From Mycobacterium sp. GA-2829 (GTDB lineage Bacteria > Actinomycetota > Actinomycetes > Mycobacteriales > Mycobacteriaceae), in NCBI RefSeq assembly GCF_001499965.1, contig NZ_LQIT01000022.1:1-64000 (forward strand): 64,000 nucleotides of DNA. The letters run 5' to 3'. The notes beneath the pieces were generated by a model. That model saw only the letters and a list, made by a program, of their open reading frames with translations, was not told the origin of the DNA and made no database searches. Below, in pieces: positions 7,878 to 19,680 of the stretch. A program made the position numbers and the translations under genes. Position 1 is the stretch's first letter. Each line of letters starts with the position of its first letter.

Positions 7878-9008
7878 GTGACCGAAGCCCGCGAGACCAC
7901 GAATCGTGACGACGACGACGTCGAGGCGCTCCTCGACGGGCTGGCCGGGTCGGCGCGCACCGAACGCGCCGAACTGATCGACTGGTTGCTCGACCGCGGC
8001 TTCAGCATGACCGAGGTGCGCGAGGCGATCGCCCCGATGCTGCTGGCCTCGCGCAGACACGTCGGCGACGACGGCGTCTACGTCTCCGCCCGGGAGACCA
8101 GCGAGAAGTTCGGCATCGACTTGGACCTCTTGCAGCGGGTGCAGCGGGCCATGGGTCTGTCGCGCGAGGACGATCCCGACGCCGTCGTGCACCTGCGCGC
8201 CGACGCCGAGGCCGCCGCCCTCGCCCAGCGGTTCATCGACTTCGGGCTCGACCCCGACCAGGTCGTTCAGGTGGTGCGGGTGCTCTCAGAGGGCCTGGCC
8301 AAGGCCGCCGAGGTGATGCGCTACACCGCGTTCGCGGCGGTGCTGACGCCCGGCGCGTCGGAGTTGGAGATCGCCAAGAAGTCCGAGGCGTTGGTGCGTG
8401 AGCTCGCACCGATGCTGGGCCCGATGGTCGAGGACATGCTGCTGCTGCAACTGCGGCACGCGATGGAGACCGAGGCCGTGTCGGCCACCGAGCGGGCGGA
8501 AGGTGTGCCGCTACCCGGCGCCCGCGAGGTGTCGATCATGTTCGCCGACCTGGTCGGATTCACCCGGCTGGGCGAGGCGCTGCCGCCGGAGAAACTCGAG
8601 CAGCTGGCCCGCCGACTCGGCGATCTGGCGCGCGAGCTCGCCGTGGCGCCGGTGCGGTTCGTCAAGACCATCGGCGACGCCGTCATGCTCGTCAGCACCG
8701 ATCCGGCGGCCCTGCTCGATGCGGCGTTGGCCCTGCTCGACGCCGCGACCAGCGACCAGGACTTCCCACGGCTGCGGGTCGGGGTGGCCGCCGGACAGGC
8801 GGTCAGCCGGGCGGGGGACTGGTTCGGCAGTCCCGTCAACCTCGCGAGCCGGGTGACCGGCGCGGCCCGCCCCGGAACGGTGCTGGTCTCTCAATCAGTG
8901 CGCGACGCGATCGGCGACGACGAGCGGTTCTCCTGGTCGTTCGCCGGCGCCCGTCACCTCAAGGGCATCAAGGGCGAGACGAAGCTGTTCCGCGCCCGCC
9001 GTCCCTGA
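7878..9008 (+). CDS. Class III adenylyl cyclase, Rv1264-type, with pH-sensing-type N-terminal domain
   Basis: 376 residues. The N-terminal half (to about residue 205) is all-helical and matches the autoinhibitory domain of the mycobacterial Rv1264 family, whose activity responds to acidic pH. The C-terminal half is a class III cyclase domain with metal Asp in [13 protein letters not shown], the Lys and second Asp in VKTIGDAVM, and the transition-state Asn/Arg in [13 protein letters not shown]. It would make cAMP from ATP in the cytosol. GTG 7878 closely follows GTATACGTT, so transcription probably starts at or near the start codon. It is convergent with the copper ATPase, with only 3 bases between the stop codons. 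It anchors the synteny with M. tuberculosis. Confidence 0.92.
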   Translation: MTEARETTNRDDDDVEALLDGLAGSARTERAELIDWLLDRGFSMTEVREAIAPMLLASRRHVGDDGVYVSARETSEKFGIDLDLLQRVQRAMGLSREDDPDAVVHLRADAEAAALAQRFIDFGLDPDQVVQVVRVLSEGLAKAAEVMRYTAFAAVLTPGASELEIAKKSEALVRELAPMLGPMVEDMLLLQLRHAMETEAVSATERAEGVPLPGAREVSIMFADLVGFTRLGEALPPEKLEQLARRLGDLARELAVAPVRFVKTIGDAVMLVSTDPAALLDAALALLDAATSDQDFPRLRVGVAAGQAVSRAGDWFGSPVNLASRVTGAARPGTVLVSQSVRDAIGDDERFSWSFAGARHLKGIKGETKLFRARRP

Positions 9009-9011
9009 CCG

Positions 9012-11179
<2,168 letters not shown>

Positions 11180-11183
<4 letters not shown>

Positions 11184-11383
11184 GCCGCGGAGTTGACGTC
11201 GTATCCGCAGTCCTCGATCGCCGCGACGACGGCGCCCTGCTCGGGGGTGCCGGACACGGTGACGGCGGCGGCGTCGAGGTCCACCGTGACGCCGGTGACG
11301 CCGGGCAGCGGTTCGACGGCCTTGGTGATGCTCGAGACGCAGTGCGCACAACTCATACCGGCGACGTTCAACTTCAGGCTCAT
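11180..11383 (-). CDS. CopZ-like copper metallochaperone (HMA domain)
   Basis: A 67-residue single ferredoxin-like HMA domain with the Cu(I)-binding motif MSCAHC at residues 10-15. It would carry copper in the cytosol and hand it to the ATPase encoded directly downstream. ATG 11383 lies 10 bases from the palindromic operator, leaving almost no leader, so transcription probably starts inside or next to the operator. The stop overlaps the ATPase start. Confidence 0.93.
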
Positions 11384-11392
11384 GCCGTCGAC

Positions 11393-11410
11393 TATACCCC
11401 TAGGGGGTAT
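11393..11410 (-). promoter_or_regulatory. CsoR/RicR-type copper operator
   Basis: TATACCCC-TA-GGGGGTAT is a nearly perfect GC-rich palindrome of the kind bound by the copper-sensing repressors CsoR and RicR in mycobacteria (ATACCC...GGGTAT). It lies in the 38-base gap between the acyl-CoA ligase stop (11422) and the metallochaperone start (11383), so it should silence the chaperone/ATPase pair until copper rises. No csoR or ricR gene is in the window, so the repressor would act in trans. Confidence 0.8.
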
Positions 11411-11421
11411 GACGAAACGGG

Positions 11422-12975
11422 TCAGGCGAAGTCTGCCGCCAGTGACCGCTTGTCGATCTTCTCCCCGGCCAGCGTCGGCAACGGTTCGCTGCGGATCAGC
11501 CAGCGGGTCGGCACCGCGAACGAGGACACCACACCGGCGAGGTGCGCGCGCAGCTCGGCGTCGGTCGGCGGTGGTGCCCCGGTCCGGTAGACGACGACGG
11601 CGGCGAGCTCCTCGCCGAGATCGGGGTGGGGCAGGCCGAGTGCGGCGGCTTCGACGACGGCGGGATGGCGGGTGAGTGCCGCCTCGACGTGCGGACACGC
11701 GATGTTCTCGCCGCCGCGGATCACGATGTCCTTGCTGCGGCCGTCGATGTAGAGGTAGCCGTCGGCGTCGAGGTGGCCCAGGTCGCCGGTGTGCAACCAG
11801 CCGTCGGCGTCGACGGCCTGGGCGGCGCCGCCGCCGGCATAGCGGAGCATCACCGTGGGGGAGCGGGCCAGCACCTCGCCCACACCGTCGGCGTCGGGCC
11901 GGTCGATGCGCAATTCAACGACGGGGTACGGCTTTCCGACCGTCCCGGGGCGGTCCCGCAGGTCGCGGCTGTCGGCGACGGTGAGGAATCCGCCCGCCTC
12001 GGTCATGCCCCAGGTGTTGGAGAGGCCGCGGTCCCGCAGGTTCGGCAACTTCTCCCGGATCCGTTCCAGCAGGGCCGGACTCACCTGCGCACCGCCGAGC
12101 GGCCACGACCGCAGACTGCTGAGATCCCGCGTACCGAAGTCGGGGTGTTCGAGTACGCGGACGGCCATGGTCGGCACCGCACCCCAAACCTGGATGCGCT
12201 CGCGTTCGATCAGCGCCATCACCTGTCCGGCGTCGAACCGGCCCTGCGCCACAACGATTCGGCCGCCGGTGAGGAAGTGGGTGAACAGGCTCGACACCCC
12301 GCCGATGTGGAACATCGGTGTGCTCGCGAGGCTGATCGCCTGCGGGGAGTCCGCGTCGAGCAGGTGCGGCAGCCTGCCGTTGCGGGTCAGGATGTTCTGC
12401 TGGTTGGCGATGATCGAGCGCCGGGACAGCTCAACGGCTTTCGGCATCCCCGAGCTGCCGGAGGTGAACAGCACCATCGCGACGTCGTCGATGTCGGAGT
12501 CGACGCCCGGGGTCTCGATTCCCGGTGCCTCGAACGTGTCGGCGAGGTCGGTCAGCGGGCTGGTGGGTACGGGCGTGTCCAGCGCGGTGTCGGTGAGGAT
12601 GTGCCGCAGATCCAGAGTATCGACGGCGTGGGCCACCTCGGCGCGACTCCACCAGCGGTTGCCGAGGACCGGAACCGCCCCGTCGAGCAGCAGGGCGAAC
12701 ACCGCGGCGACCCATTCGGGGCTGTTGTAGCCGAACACCAACACCCGGTCGCGGGGCCGGATGCCGAGGGCGGCGAGGTGTACGCGCACGCGGCCGACCG
12801 CCCCGCGGAACCGCGCGTAGGAGATCCGGCGGTCGCCGTGGACCAGGAACTCGCGGTCGGTCCAGCATTCCGTGCCCGCGACCAGTTCGGTGATCGTGGT
12901 GGGGCCGCGGCGGTAGAGGCGCCCGCGATGGCCGGCATAGCACCCGCTGACCGCCTCGGTGTCCCAGTTGCTCAC
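11422..12975 (-). CDS. AMP-forming acyl-CoA synthetase/ligase (ANL superfamily)
   Basis: 517 residues with the full ANL motif set: P-loop LFTSGSSGMPK (A3), SNTWGMTEAGG (A5), LHTGDLG (A7), DIVIRGGENIACPHVE (A8) and the C-terminal catalytic Lys in GEKIDKRSL (A10). It would adenylate a carboxylic acid and transfer it to CoA. The substrate pocket cannot be read from this alone; many mycobacterial homologues act on fatty or steroid-derived acids. GTG 12975 is the start. The next gene downstream is the copper pair, which has its own operator, so a functional link is unlikely. Confidence 0.88.
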   Translation of the reverse strand: MSNWDTEAVSGCYAGHRGRLYRRGPTTITELVAGTECWTDREFLVHGDRRISYARFRGAVGRVRVHLAALGIRPRDRVLVFGYNSPEWVAAVFALLLDGAVPVLGNRWWSRAEVAHAVDTLDLRHILTDTALDTPVPTSPLTDLADTFEAPGIETPGVDSDIDDVAMVLFTSGSSGMPKAVELSRRSIIANQQNILTRNGRLPHLLDADSPQAISLASTPMFHIGGVSSLFTHFLTGGRIVVAQGRFDAGQVMALIERERIQVWGAVPTMAVRVLEHPDFGTRDLSSLRSWPLGGAQVSPALLERIREKLPNLRDRGLSNTWGMTEAGGFLTVADSRDLRDRPGTVGKPYPVVELRIDRPDADGVGEVLARSPTVMLRYAGGGAAQAVDADGWLHTGDLGHLDADGYLYIDGRSKDIVIRGGENIACPHVEAALTRHPAVVEAAALGLPHPDLGEELAAVVVYRTGAPPPTDAELRAHLAGVVSSFAVPTRWLIRSEPLPTLAGEKIDKRSLAADFA

Positions 12976-12978
12976 GCG

Positions 12979-13038
12979 CCGACACTACGGTTCGTGACGC
13001 TTTTCCCGCCGAATCCGTCAACAACCGTAGTGTCGCGG
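12979..13038. repeat. 60-bp hairpin element, copy A
   Basis: GACACTACGGTT...TGACG at 12981-12999 pairs with the segment at 13016-13034 (17 of 19 positions). The whole 60-base block aligns without gaps to 13668-13727 at about 48 of 60 positions, and its right-hand 27 bases match at 26 of 27. This copy lies between divergent start codons (12975 minus, 13099 plus), so it cannot be an ordinary terminator for either gene. A role as operator or mobile hairpin repeat is open. Confidence 0.75.
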
Positions 13039-13098
13039 CCGGGTTTCGCCCGTGGTGAAACTCTTCTACCTGCGATGCAACGGTGTAATCATGTAATC

Positions 13099-13662
13099 AT
13101 GAAGACACATCATCACCGCCGCCCAGGGCGGCCGGGCGGGTGGCAACAGGCCGACCAACCCGATGCGAGCGACGCCGCGGACTGGTTCGCCGGCCGCGTC
13201 CCCGACGAATGGTTCGCGGGCGACCCCACCGTGGTCGTCGACCGCGAGGAGATCACCGTGATCGGCCGGTTGGCCGAATCCGACGTCCAGGACAGCGAGG
13301 CCAAGGCATCGGGCCGCGCCGCCCGATTCCGGGAGCAGACCCGCCCCGAGCGCATGCAGATCGCCGACGAGGCCGAGGCCCGCTACGGCCGCAAGGTGTC
13401 CTGGGGCGTCGAAGTCGGTCCGGCCGAGCACACTGAGCGGATCCTGTTCACCCACATCGCCGTTCCCGTCATGACCCGGTTGCGGCAACCCGAACGGCAG
13501 GTGCTCGACACCCTGGTCGACGCCGGGGTCGCGCGGTCACGGTCGGACGCACTGGCCTGGTCGGTGCGGCTGGTGGGGCAGCACGCCGACGAATGGCTGG
13601 CCCAGCTGCGCGAGGCGATGGCCAAGGTGGACGATCTGCGCGTCGAGGGCCCACAACTCTGA
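13099..13662 (+). CDS. Hypothetical protein with RHH/CopG-like C-terminal segment
   Basis: 187 residues, hydrophilic and without signal peptide. The N-terminus begins MKTHHHRRPGRPGGW, and the middle is rich in acidic and Arg residues. The C-terminal third (VMTRLRQPERQVLDTLVDAGVARSRSDALAW split by a turn) resembles a ribbon-helix-helix or antitoxin-like helix pair, although no exact family is recognised. ATG 13099 follows a tandem GTAATCAT repeat (13085-13100), so the AT-rich leader may hold the promoter. The gene is flanked on both sides by copies of the same 60-bp hairpin (12979-13038 and 13668-13727). No toxin partner is adjacent. Function unknown. Confidence 0.7.
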   Translation: MKTHHHRRPGRPGGWQQADQPDASDAADWFAGRVPDEWFAGDPTVVVDREEITVIGRLAESDVQDSEAKASGRAARFREQTRPERMQIADEAEARYGRKVSWGVEVGPAEHTERILFTHIAVPVMTRLRQPERQVLDTLVDAGVARSRSDALAWSVRLVGQHADEWLAQLREAMAKVDDLRVEGPQL

Positions 13663-13667
13663 CGGCG

Positions 13668-13727
13668 CCGAGACTACGGAAGATGACGGATTTCGCGAAA
13701 AATCCGTCAACAACCGTAGTCTCGCGG
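13668..13727. terminator. 60-bp hairpin element, copy B, bidirectional terminator position
   Basis: The arms at 13669-13693 and 13700-13724 are 25 bases each, with a three-mismatch internal bulge and a 6-base loop, starting CGAGACTACGG. It lies between two convergent stop codons (13662 plus, 13732 minus), the usual place for a bidirectional terminator. It is the second copy of the element at 12979-13038. Confidence 0.75.
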
Positions 13728-13731
13728 GGGG

Positions 13732-15900
13732 TCAGCGCACGCGTTCGATCCCCACCCACGCCGCGCTGAGCGTCGAGGTCTGCGACAGCGGGTCCAGCCC
13801 GCCGCCGTCCACGAGCAGGTTGCGGTTGACGCCGAACGACTGGGGCCCGGCCTCACCGCGCGGGTCGAAAACCCGTGACCCCCAACCGTGGTCGAGCACA
13901 ACGAGACCCCGCCGCGGCTGATCGCTGACCGCGGCGCACACCTCGACGGCGCCGACGGGGGAGAACACCCGCACCAGGTCGCCGTCGCGCACACCGAGGG
14001 TCGACGCGTCGTCGGGGTGGATGACCACCTCATTGCGCTTCCCGCCCGGATGCAGCCCCGGCAGGTCGTTGAGCCATGAGTTCATCGAGTGGCGGTTGCG
14101 CCGGCTGCCCAGCTGGAACGGGTATCCGGCAGGCGCGATCGGCGGTGCCGAGGCGAGCAGTTCCCGTGTGCGCGCAACGAATTCGGGCGGTGCGGCGTGC
14201 ACCTTCTTGTCCGGGGTGCGCAGCGCGCCGCGGAAGTGGCCGAACTCCCGCGGCCCGAGCACCAGGCCGTGCGGGCTGCCCACCACGTCACGCCACCGCA
14301 ACCTGTGGCCGTTGACCTTTCGCGCTGTCGCGATGAGAACACGGTTCAGCCACTGCGGCCCGAACTCGAGTGCGGGGCGACGAGTGAGCGCCGCGGCGCG
14401 CCGGGTGGCCCGCACGAAGGCGTTCATCCCTTTCACCCCGAACAGCGGCCGCCCCATCGCCAGGGTCAGGTCGGTGAAGATCCGCCACTCCTCACGCGCC
14501 CCGGGCGGCGGGTCGACGGCCCGGCGCCCGTACTGCACGAACGGTTCGTCGTGCATGCTGCTGGTGAACGCCAGCAGATCGTCACGCTCGAGCCAGTGCG
14601 CGGCGGGCAGCAACCAGTGCGCGTGCCGGTGGCTCTCCCGCTGCACCAGATCGATCACGACCAGCAGGTCCAGCGTCGCCAGCGCGCGGTCGAGTTTCGC
14701 GCCGTCCGGACCCGACACCACCGGATTGCCGCAGTTGATCAGCATTGCCTTGATCTGACCCGGCCCAGGGGTGGTGATCTCGTCGGGCAGCTCCGCCAAA
14801 GCGTGTGCGCCCGAGACCATCTCCCGGCCGGCCACCCGGCTCACGTGGGGGTCGCCCTTGGCGAGGTCGGCCAGCCGCAGCGCGTCGACGTAGCCGGGTT
14901 CGAACCGCCGCCCGCCGGGCCGGTCCATCCGGCCGGTGATGACGTTGAGCACATGGCCGAGCCATTCGGCCACCGTGCCCGCCGCGTGCAGCGACACCCC
15001 GGTGCGGGTCACCACCATCGCGCCCTCGGCGGCCGCGAAGTCCCGCGCCACCCGTTCGATCGTCGTGCGGTCGACACCGCACCGCGCCGCGAGGTCGTCG
15101 AGGTCGGCCTCGGCGACCAGCCGGCGCAGCTCCGGCACCCCCACCGCGAGCTCGGTACAGTCCTCGCGGTGCTCGAGTCCCTCGGCGAGAACGACTTTCA
15201 CCAACCCCAGCATCAGCGCCCAGTCCTGACCGGGCCGCACCGCGAGGTGCAGGTCGGCATGGTCGGCGGTCTCGGTGCGCACCGGGTCGACGACGACGAT
15301 CGTCGCACCGCCCTTCTGCCGCTCCAGCGCGCGGCGCCAACCTCCCGGCACCGTCTCCAACCAATTCCACGCGCTCACAGCGGGATTGGTACCGACGAGC
15401 AGGAAATAGTCGCAGTTGTCGACGTCGGACACCGGCGCCATCAGCATCGACCCGTACATCGCCTCGGCCACCACGTGCATCGCGTTCTGGTCGACCGACC
15501 CGACGAAGTAGCGGTTGCGGGTGCCGACCGCGTCGAGCCAGGCGTTCATGAAGATGACGTTGGATCCGGAGAACCCGGTGGGGTTGCCGTAGTACGCACC
15601 CACTGCGTCGGGGCCGTCCGCGGCGATCGCGGCGTTCATCCGGGCCGCGATGTCGGTGATCGCCTCGTCCCACGTCGCCTCGACGTAGCGGTCACCGACC
15701 CGGCGCATCGGGGTGCGGATGCGGCGCGGGTGCTCGACGAGTTGTGCGGCGGTGCGGCCCTTGGCGCAGAAGTCGTGCCAGCTGTGCGGGTTGAGCCTGT
15801 CGGGTGCGACCTTGCGAACCCGGTTGTCCTCGACGGTGACCTCGACACCGCACGACGCCAGGCAGTAGCGGCAGAAGGTGTGCACGGTGGTGCTTGGCAT
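13732..15900 (-). CDS. Molybdopterin (bis-MGD) oxidoreductase, formate dehydrogenase/nitrate reductase-like
   Basis: About 722 residues. An N-terminal 4Fe-4S site is visible as FCRYCLASC with a fourth Cys in DFCAKG, about 27 residues on. Cofactor-binding stretches follow (YYGNPTGFSGSN, LLVGTNPAVSAWNW, VVVDPVRTETA), and the C-terminal molydopterin-dinucleotide-binding domain includes GSRRNRHSMNSWLND and DGDLVRVFSP. It is of the Rv0197-like, soluble, single-subunit type; no Fe-S electron-transfer or membrane subunit is next to it. Electron donor and acceptor are unknown. ATG 15900 is preferred over ATG 15909 because an AGG-containing SD is then well spaced. Confidence 0.87.
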   Translation of the reverse strand: MPSTTVHTFCRYCLASCGVEVTVEDNRVRKVAPDRLNPHSWHDFCAKGRTAAQLVEHPRRIRTPMRRVGDRYVEATWDEAITDIAARMNAAIAADGPDAVGAYYGNPTGFSGSNVIFMNAWLDAVGTRNRYFVGSVDQNAMHVVAEAMYGSMLMAPVSDVDNCDYFLLVGTNPAVSAWNWLETVPGGWRRALERQKGGATIVVVDPVRTETADHADLHLAVRPGQDWALMLGLVKVVLAEGLEHREDCTELAVGVPELRRLVAEADLDDLAARCGVDRTTIERVARDFAAAEGAMVVTRTGVSLHAAGTVAEWLGHVLNVITGRMDRPGGRRFEPGYVDALRLADLAKGDPHVSRVAGREMVSGAHALAELPDEITTPGPGQIKAMLINCGNPVVSGPDGAKLDRALATLDLLVVIDLVQRESHRHAHWLLPAAHWLERDDLLAFTSSMHDEPFVQYGRRAVDPPPGAREEWRIFTDLTLAMGRPLFGVKGMNAFVRATRRAAALTRRPALEFGPQWLNRVLIATARKVNGHRLRWRDVVGSPHGLVLGPREFGHFRGALRTPDKKVHAAPPEFVARTRELLASAPPIAPAGYPFQLGSRRNRHSMNSWLNDLPGLHPGGKRNEVVIHPDDASTLGVRDGDLVRVFSPVGAVEVCAAVSDQPRRGLVVLDHGWGSRVFDPRGEAGPQSFGVNRNLLVDGGGLDPLSQTSTLSAAWVGIERVR

Positions 15901-15959
15901 ACCGCGCATCCTGCCCGACCGCGCGGATCGGCGATGCGGAATCGCAGGCAGCGAAGTGC

Positions 15960-17855
15960 TTAAACCTGTGTCATGGACCAGTATTCGCCGCGGCGGGCCA
16001 CCAGCTCCTCGTGCGTGCCGCGTTCGACGATGCGTCCGGCCTCCATGACCAGGATCAGGTCGGCGTCGCGGATCGTGGACAGCCGGTGGGCGATGATGAA
16101 ACTCGTGCGGTCGCGGCGCAGTTCGGCCATCGCGTGCTGGATCAACAGTTCGGTGCGGGTGTCGACCGAACTGGTCGCCTCGTCGAGGATCAGCAGCTGT
16201 GGTTGGGCCAGCACCGCCCGCGCGATCGTGATCAGCTGCTTCTCGCCGGCGCTGATCGAGCCGCCGTCGTCGCTGACCCGGGTGTCGTAGCCGTCGGGCA
16301 GGCTGTGGACGAAGCGGTCCACGTACGCGGCCTTGGCGGCGGCGATCACCTCGTCCGGGCCGGCGTCGGGTCTGCCGTAGGCGATGTTGTCGTAGATCGT
16401 GCCCGCGAACAGCCAGGTGTCCTGCAGCACCATGCCGATCCGCGAGCGAAGCGACTGGCGGCCGACGGTCGAGATGTCCACACCGTCGAGCAGGATCCGG
16501 CCGGAATCGACGTCGTAGAACCGCATCAGCAGATTCACCAGCGTGGTCTTACCCGCACCCGTCGGCCCCACGATGGCCACGGTGCTGCCCGGTTCGGCCA
16601 CCAGCGACAGATCCTCGATGACAGGGGTGCCCTGCTGGTAGGCGAAGTGCACGTGCTCGAACTCCACCCGACCGCGCAGCGCGGGCAGCCCCGGCGCCGG
16701 ATCCGGGGTCTGCTCCTCGGCGTCCAGCAACTCGAAGACCCGTTCGGCGCTGGCGATCCCGGACTGCAGCGTGTTGTACATGCCTGCGACCTGGCCCAGC
16801 GGCTGGTTGAACTGGCGGACGTACTGGATGAACGCCTGGATGTTGCCCAGCGTGATCTGCCCGGTCGCCACCTGCAGCCCGCCCACCACCGCGACCGCCA
16901 CGTACCCGAGGTTGCCGATGAACCCGGTCGCCGGGCCGACCAGGCCGGAGAAGAACTGCGCGCCGAAACTGGACTGGTACACCTCGTCGTTGAGTTCGCG
17001 GAAGCGCTGCTGCGCGGCCGCGCGGTGCCCGAACGTCTTGACGATCGTGAACCCGCTGTAGGTCTCCTCGATGTGCGCGTTGAGCCGGCCGGTGTTGCGC
17101 CACTGCGCCACGAACAACCGCTGGGAGCGCCGGGTGATCCAGCGGATCGCCAACAACGACAGCGGCAGCGTGATCACCGTGATGAGCGCCAGCAGCGGCG
17201 AGATGGTCAGCATCATCACCAGCACCGCCACGAGCGTCAGCAGCGCGGTCAGCAACTGGCTGATCGTGATGGTCAGCGAGGTCTGGATGTTGTCGACGTC
17301 GTTGGTGACGCGGCTGAGCACCTCACCGCGTTGCCGGGTGTCGAAGTAGGACAGCGGTAGCCGGTGCACCTTGTCCTCGACGTCGGCGCGCAACCGCACC
17401 ATCGTGCGCTGCACGGTCACGTTGAGCAGCCGCGCCTGGATCCAGACCAGCAGCGCCGCAACCAGATACAGGCCCAGCGCCAGCGCCAGCGTGCGGGCCA
17501 CCGCGCCGAAGTCCACGCCCTGACCGGGCACCACGGCCATCCCGGAGAGCAGATCGGCGAACGCGTCGTCCCCGCGGGCGCGGGCCGCCTCGACGGCCTG
17601 CTCCTTGGTCAGACCCGCGGGCAGACCTCGGCCGATCACCCCGTTGAACAGCAGGTCGGTGGCGTGTCCGAGGATCCGGGGCCCGATCACCCCGAGCGCG
17701 ATACCGGCGATGCCGAGCCCGATCACCGTCGCCGTCAGCGTGCGCTGCGGGGTGAGCCGCCGGATCAGCCGCACGGCCGAACCCTTGAAGTCGCGGGTGC
17801 GTTCGGGCGGCGGCTGCGGCAGACCGCGCATCGGGCGGCCCATCGGTCCGGTCAC
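15960..17855 (-). CDS. ABC exporter half-transporter (Rv1272c-like), catalytic-Glu subunit
   Basis: 631 residues: a six-helix ABC-exporter membrane domain (about 40-350) fused to an ATPase domain. Walker A is [10 protein letters not shown] and Walker B is [12 protein letters not shown] with the catalytic Glu, but the signature is the degenerate ISAGEKQ instead of LSGGQ. It pairs with the partner encoded just upstream (stop/start overlap, ATGA at 17852-17855), which has the opposite defect, so together they form a heterodimer with one working ATP site. The family exports lipids or drugs. M. tuberculosis Rv1272c/Rv1273c hold the same position, next to lprB. Confidence 0.92.
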   Translation of the reverse strand: MTGPMGRPMRGLPQPPPERTRDFKGSAVRLIRRLTPQRTLTATVIGLGIAGIALGVIGPRILGHATDLLFNGVIGRGLPAGLTKEQAVEAARARGDDAFADLLSGMAVVPGQGVDFGAVARTLALALGLYLVAALLVWIQARLLNVTVQRTMVRLRADVEDKVHRLPLSYFDTRQRGEVLSRVTNDVDNIQTSLTITISQLLTALLTLVAVLVMMLTISPLLALITVITLPLSLLAIRWITRRSQRLFVAQWRNTGRLNAHIEETYSGFTIVKTFGHRAAAQQRFRELNDEVYQSSFGAQFFSGLVGPATGFIGNLGYVAVAVVGGLQVATGQITLGNIQAFIQYVRQFNQPLGQVAGMYNTLQSGIASAERVFELLDAEEQTPDPAPGLPALRGRVEFEHVHFAYQQGTPVIEDLSLVAEPGSTVAIVGPTGAGKTTLVNLLMRFYDVDSGRILLDGVDISTVGRQSLRSRIGMVLQDTWLFAGTIYDNIAYGRPDAGPDEVIAAAKAAYVDRFVHSLPDGYDTRVSDDGGSISAGEKQLITIARAVLAQPQLLILDEATSSVDTRTELLIQHAMAELRRDRTSFIIAHRLSTIRDADLILVMEAGRIVERGTHEELVARRGEYWSMTQV

Positions 17856-19594
17856 GGTCGGCCCCCGACGTCGGCGCCGACGGACTGCGATTCGGCGAAC
17901 TCGGCGTAGGTCGGGCAGTCACGCAGCAGCTCGTCGTGCGTGCCGATGCCGACGACGCGGCCGTCCTCGACGACGATCACCTGCTCGGCCTGCGCGACGG
18001 TCGACAGCCGCTGCGACACGACGACCACGGTGGCTTCGGCCGACACCTCGCGCAGTGCGGCGCGCACCCGGGCATCGGTGTGCACGTCGAGGGCGGAGAA
18101 CGCGTCGTCGAACAGGTACACCGCGGGTCTGCGGACGACGGCGCGGGCGATCGCCAGCCGTTGCCGCTGCCCGCCGGAGAAGTTCATCCCGCCCTGGGCG
18201 ACGCGGCGCTGCAGCCCGTCGGGATGGGCGCGGACGAAGTCGTCGGCGGCGGCCACCCGCAGCGCCTCCCACATCTCGTCGTCGGTGGCGTCGTCTTTGC
18301 CGTACCGCAGGTTGTCGGCGATCGTGCCGGTGAACAGGTAACCCCGCTGGGGCACCAGCCCGATCAGCGACCACAGCCGGTCGATGTCGTAGTCGCGCAG
18401 GTCGACACCGTCGATGCGGACCGCGCCCGCGGTCACGTCGTAGAGGCGGCAGATCAGCGAGATCAGTGTCGACTTGCCCGACCCGGTCGACCCGACGATC
18501 GCGGTCGTCGTCCCGGGGCACGCGGTGAACGAGACGTCGTCGACGACCGGCTGTTCGGCGCCGGGGTAGCAGAAGGTGGCGGACTCCAGCCGGATCTCAC
18601 CGCGCACCGCGTCGGGCCGCACCGCATCGGCCGGGGTCTCGATGCCCGGCCGGGTGTCGAGCACCTCACCGATCCGTTCGGCGCACACCGCCGCCCGCGG
18701 GATGACCATCAGCATGAACGTGGCCATCAGCACGGCCATCAGGATCTGCATGAAATAGGACAGGAACGCGATCAGCGAACCGACCTGCATCTGCCCGGCG
18801 TCGATGCGCAGCCCGCCGAACCAGATCAGCGCGACGCTGGAGACGTTGATGACCAGCGTGGTGACCGGCAGCATCAGCGCCTGCCAGCGGCCCGCCTCGA
18901 GTGCGGTGTCGGACAGGACCTGGTTGGCTGCGCCGAAGCGCTCGCGCTCGAGCGGTTCGCGGGCGAACGCCCGGATGACCCGGATGCCGGTGAGCTGATC
19001 GCGCATGACGCGGTTGACGTTGTCGATGAGCTGCTGCATGCGCCGGAAGATCGGCAGCAGGTGCGAGACGATCCAGTAGTTCGACAGCGCCAGCACCGGA
19101 ACGCTGATCAGCAGCAGCCACGACAGCCCGGCGTCCTGGTGAATCGCCATGAAGATGCCGCCGACCGACATGATCGGCGCGGTGATCAGCATCGTGGCCG
19201 TCATCTGGACGAGCAGCTGGATCTGGCCGACGTCGTTGGTGGTGCGGGTGAGCAGCGACGGCGCCCCGAAGCGGGCGGTGTCCTCGGCGGAGAACCGCGT
19301 GACTCGGTCGAAGACCGCCGCCCGCACATCGCGGCCGAACCCCATCCCGGCCCGGGAGCCGAAGTACACCGCGCCGACCGCGCACACCACCTGCAGCGCG
19401 GTGACGCCGAGCATCACCATGCCCAGTTCGACGATCGTGGCGGTGTCACCCTGGGCGACCCCGTCGTCGATGATCGCGGCGTTGACGGTGGGTAGGTAGA
19501 GCGACGCCAGCGTGCTCACGATCTGGAGCGCGGCGACCACCGAGAGTAGCCCGCGGTACGGCCGCACATACCGCCGCAGCAGGCCCCAGAGCAT
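17852..19594 (-). CDS. ABC exporter half-transporter (Rv1273c-like), degenerate Walker B subunit
   Basis: 580 residues with the same architecture as its partner. Walker A is [10 protein letters not shown] and the signature [10 protein letters not shown] is canonical, but Walker B reads [12 protein letters not shown], so the catalytic Glu is Asp. This is the classic non-hydrolytic site of heterodimeric exporters of the TM287/288 type. ATG 19594 was chosen because the membrane domain starts directly after it ([11 protein letters not shown]); a longer in-frame extension to 19639 has no useful signal. The gene diverges from lprB. Confidence 0.92.
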   Translation of the reverse strand: MLWGLLRRYVRPYRGLLSVVAALQIVSTLASLYLPTVNAAIIDDGVAQGDTATIVELGMVMLGVTALQVVCAVGAVYFGSRAGMGFGRDVRAAVFDRVTRFSAEDTARFGAPSLLTRTTNDVGQIQLLVQMTATMLITAPIMSVGGIFMAIHQDAGLSWLLLISVPVLALSNYWIVSHLLPIFRRMQQLIDNVNRVMRDQLTGIRVIRAFAREPLERERFGAANQVLSDTALEAGRWQALMLPVTTLVINVSSVALIWFGGLRIDAGQMQVGSLIAFLSYFMQILMAVLMATFMLMVIPRAAVCAERIGEVLDTRPGIETPADAVRPDAVRGEIRLESATFCYPGAEQPVVDDVSFTACPGTTTAIVGSTGSGKSTLISLICRLYDVTAGAVRIDGVDLRDYDIDRLWSLIGLVPQRGYLFTGTIADNLRYGKDDATDDEMWEALRVAAADDFVRAHPDGLQRRVAQGGMNFSGGQRQRLAIARAVVRRPAVYLFDDAFSALDVHTDARVRAALREVSAEATVVVVSQRLSTVAQAEQVIVVEDGRVVGIGTHDELLRDCPTYAEFAESQSVGADVGGRP

Positions 19595-19667
19595 CCCGCT
19601 ACTGTCGCACACCCGACGAACTTGCAGGTCAACCGGCATGTCGGTGGTTCACGATCAGTGCTGCCGC

Positions 19668-19673
19668 TACAGT
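19668..19673 (+). promoter_or_regulatory. -10 element TACAGT of lprB
   Basis: TACAGT ends exactly 7 bases before GTG 19681, the spacing for transcription starting on the start codon. This supports a leaderless lprB mRNA and decides the start in favour of GTG 19681 rather than ATG 19672 or ATG 19693. Confidence 0.55.
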
Positions 19674-19680
19674 GCATGGC

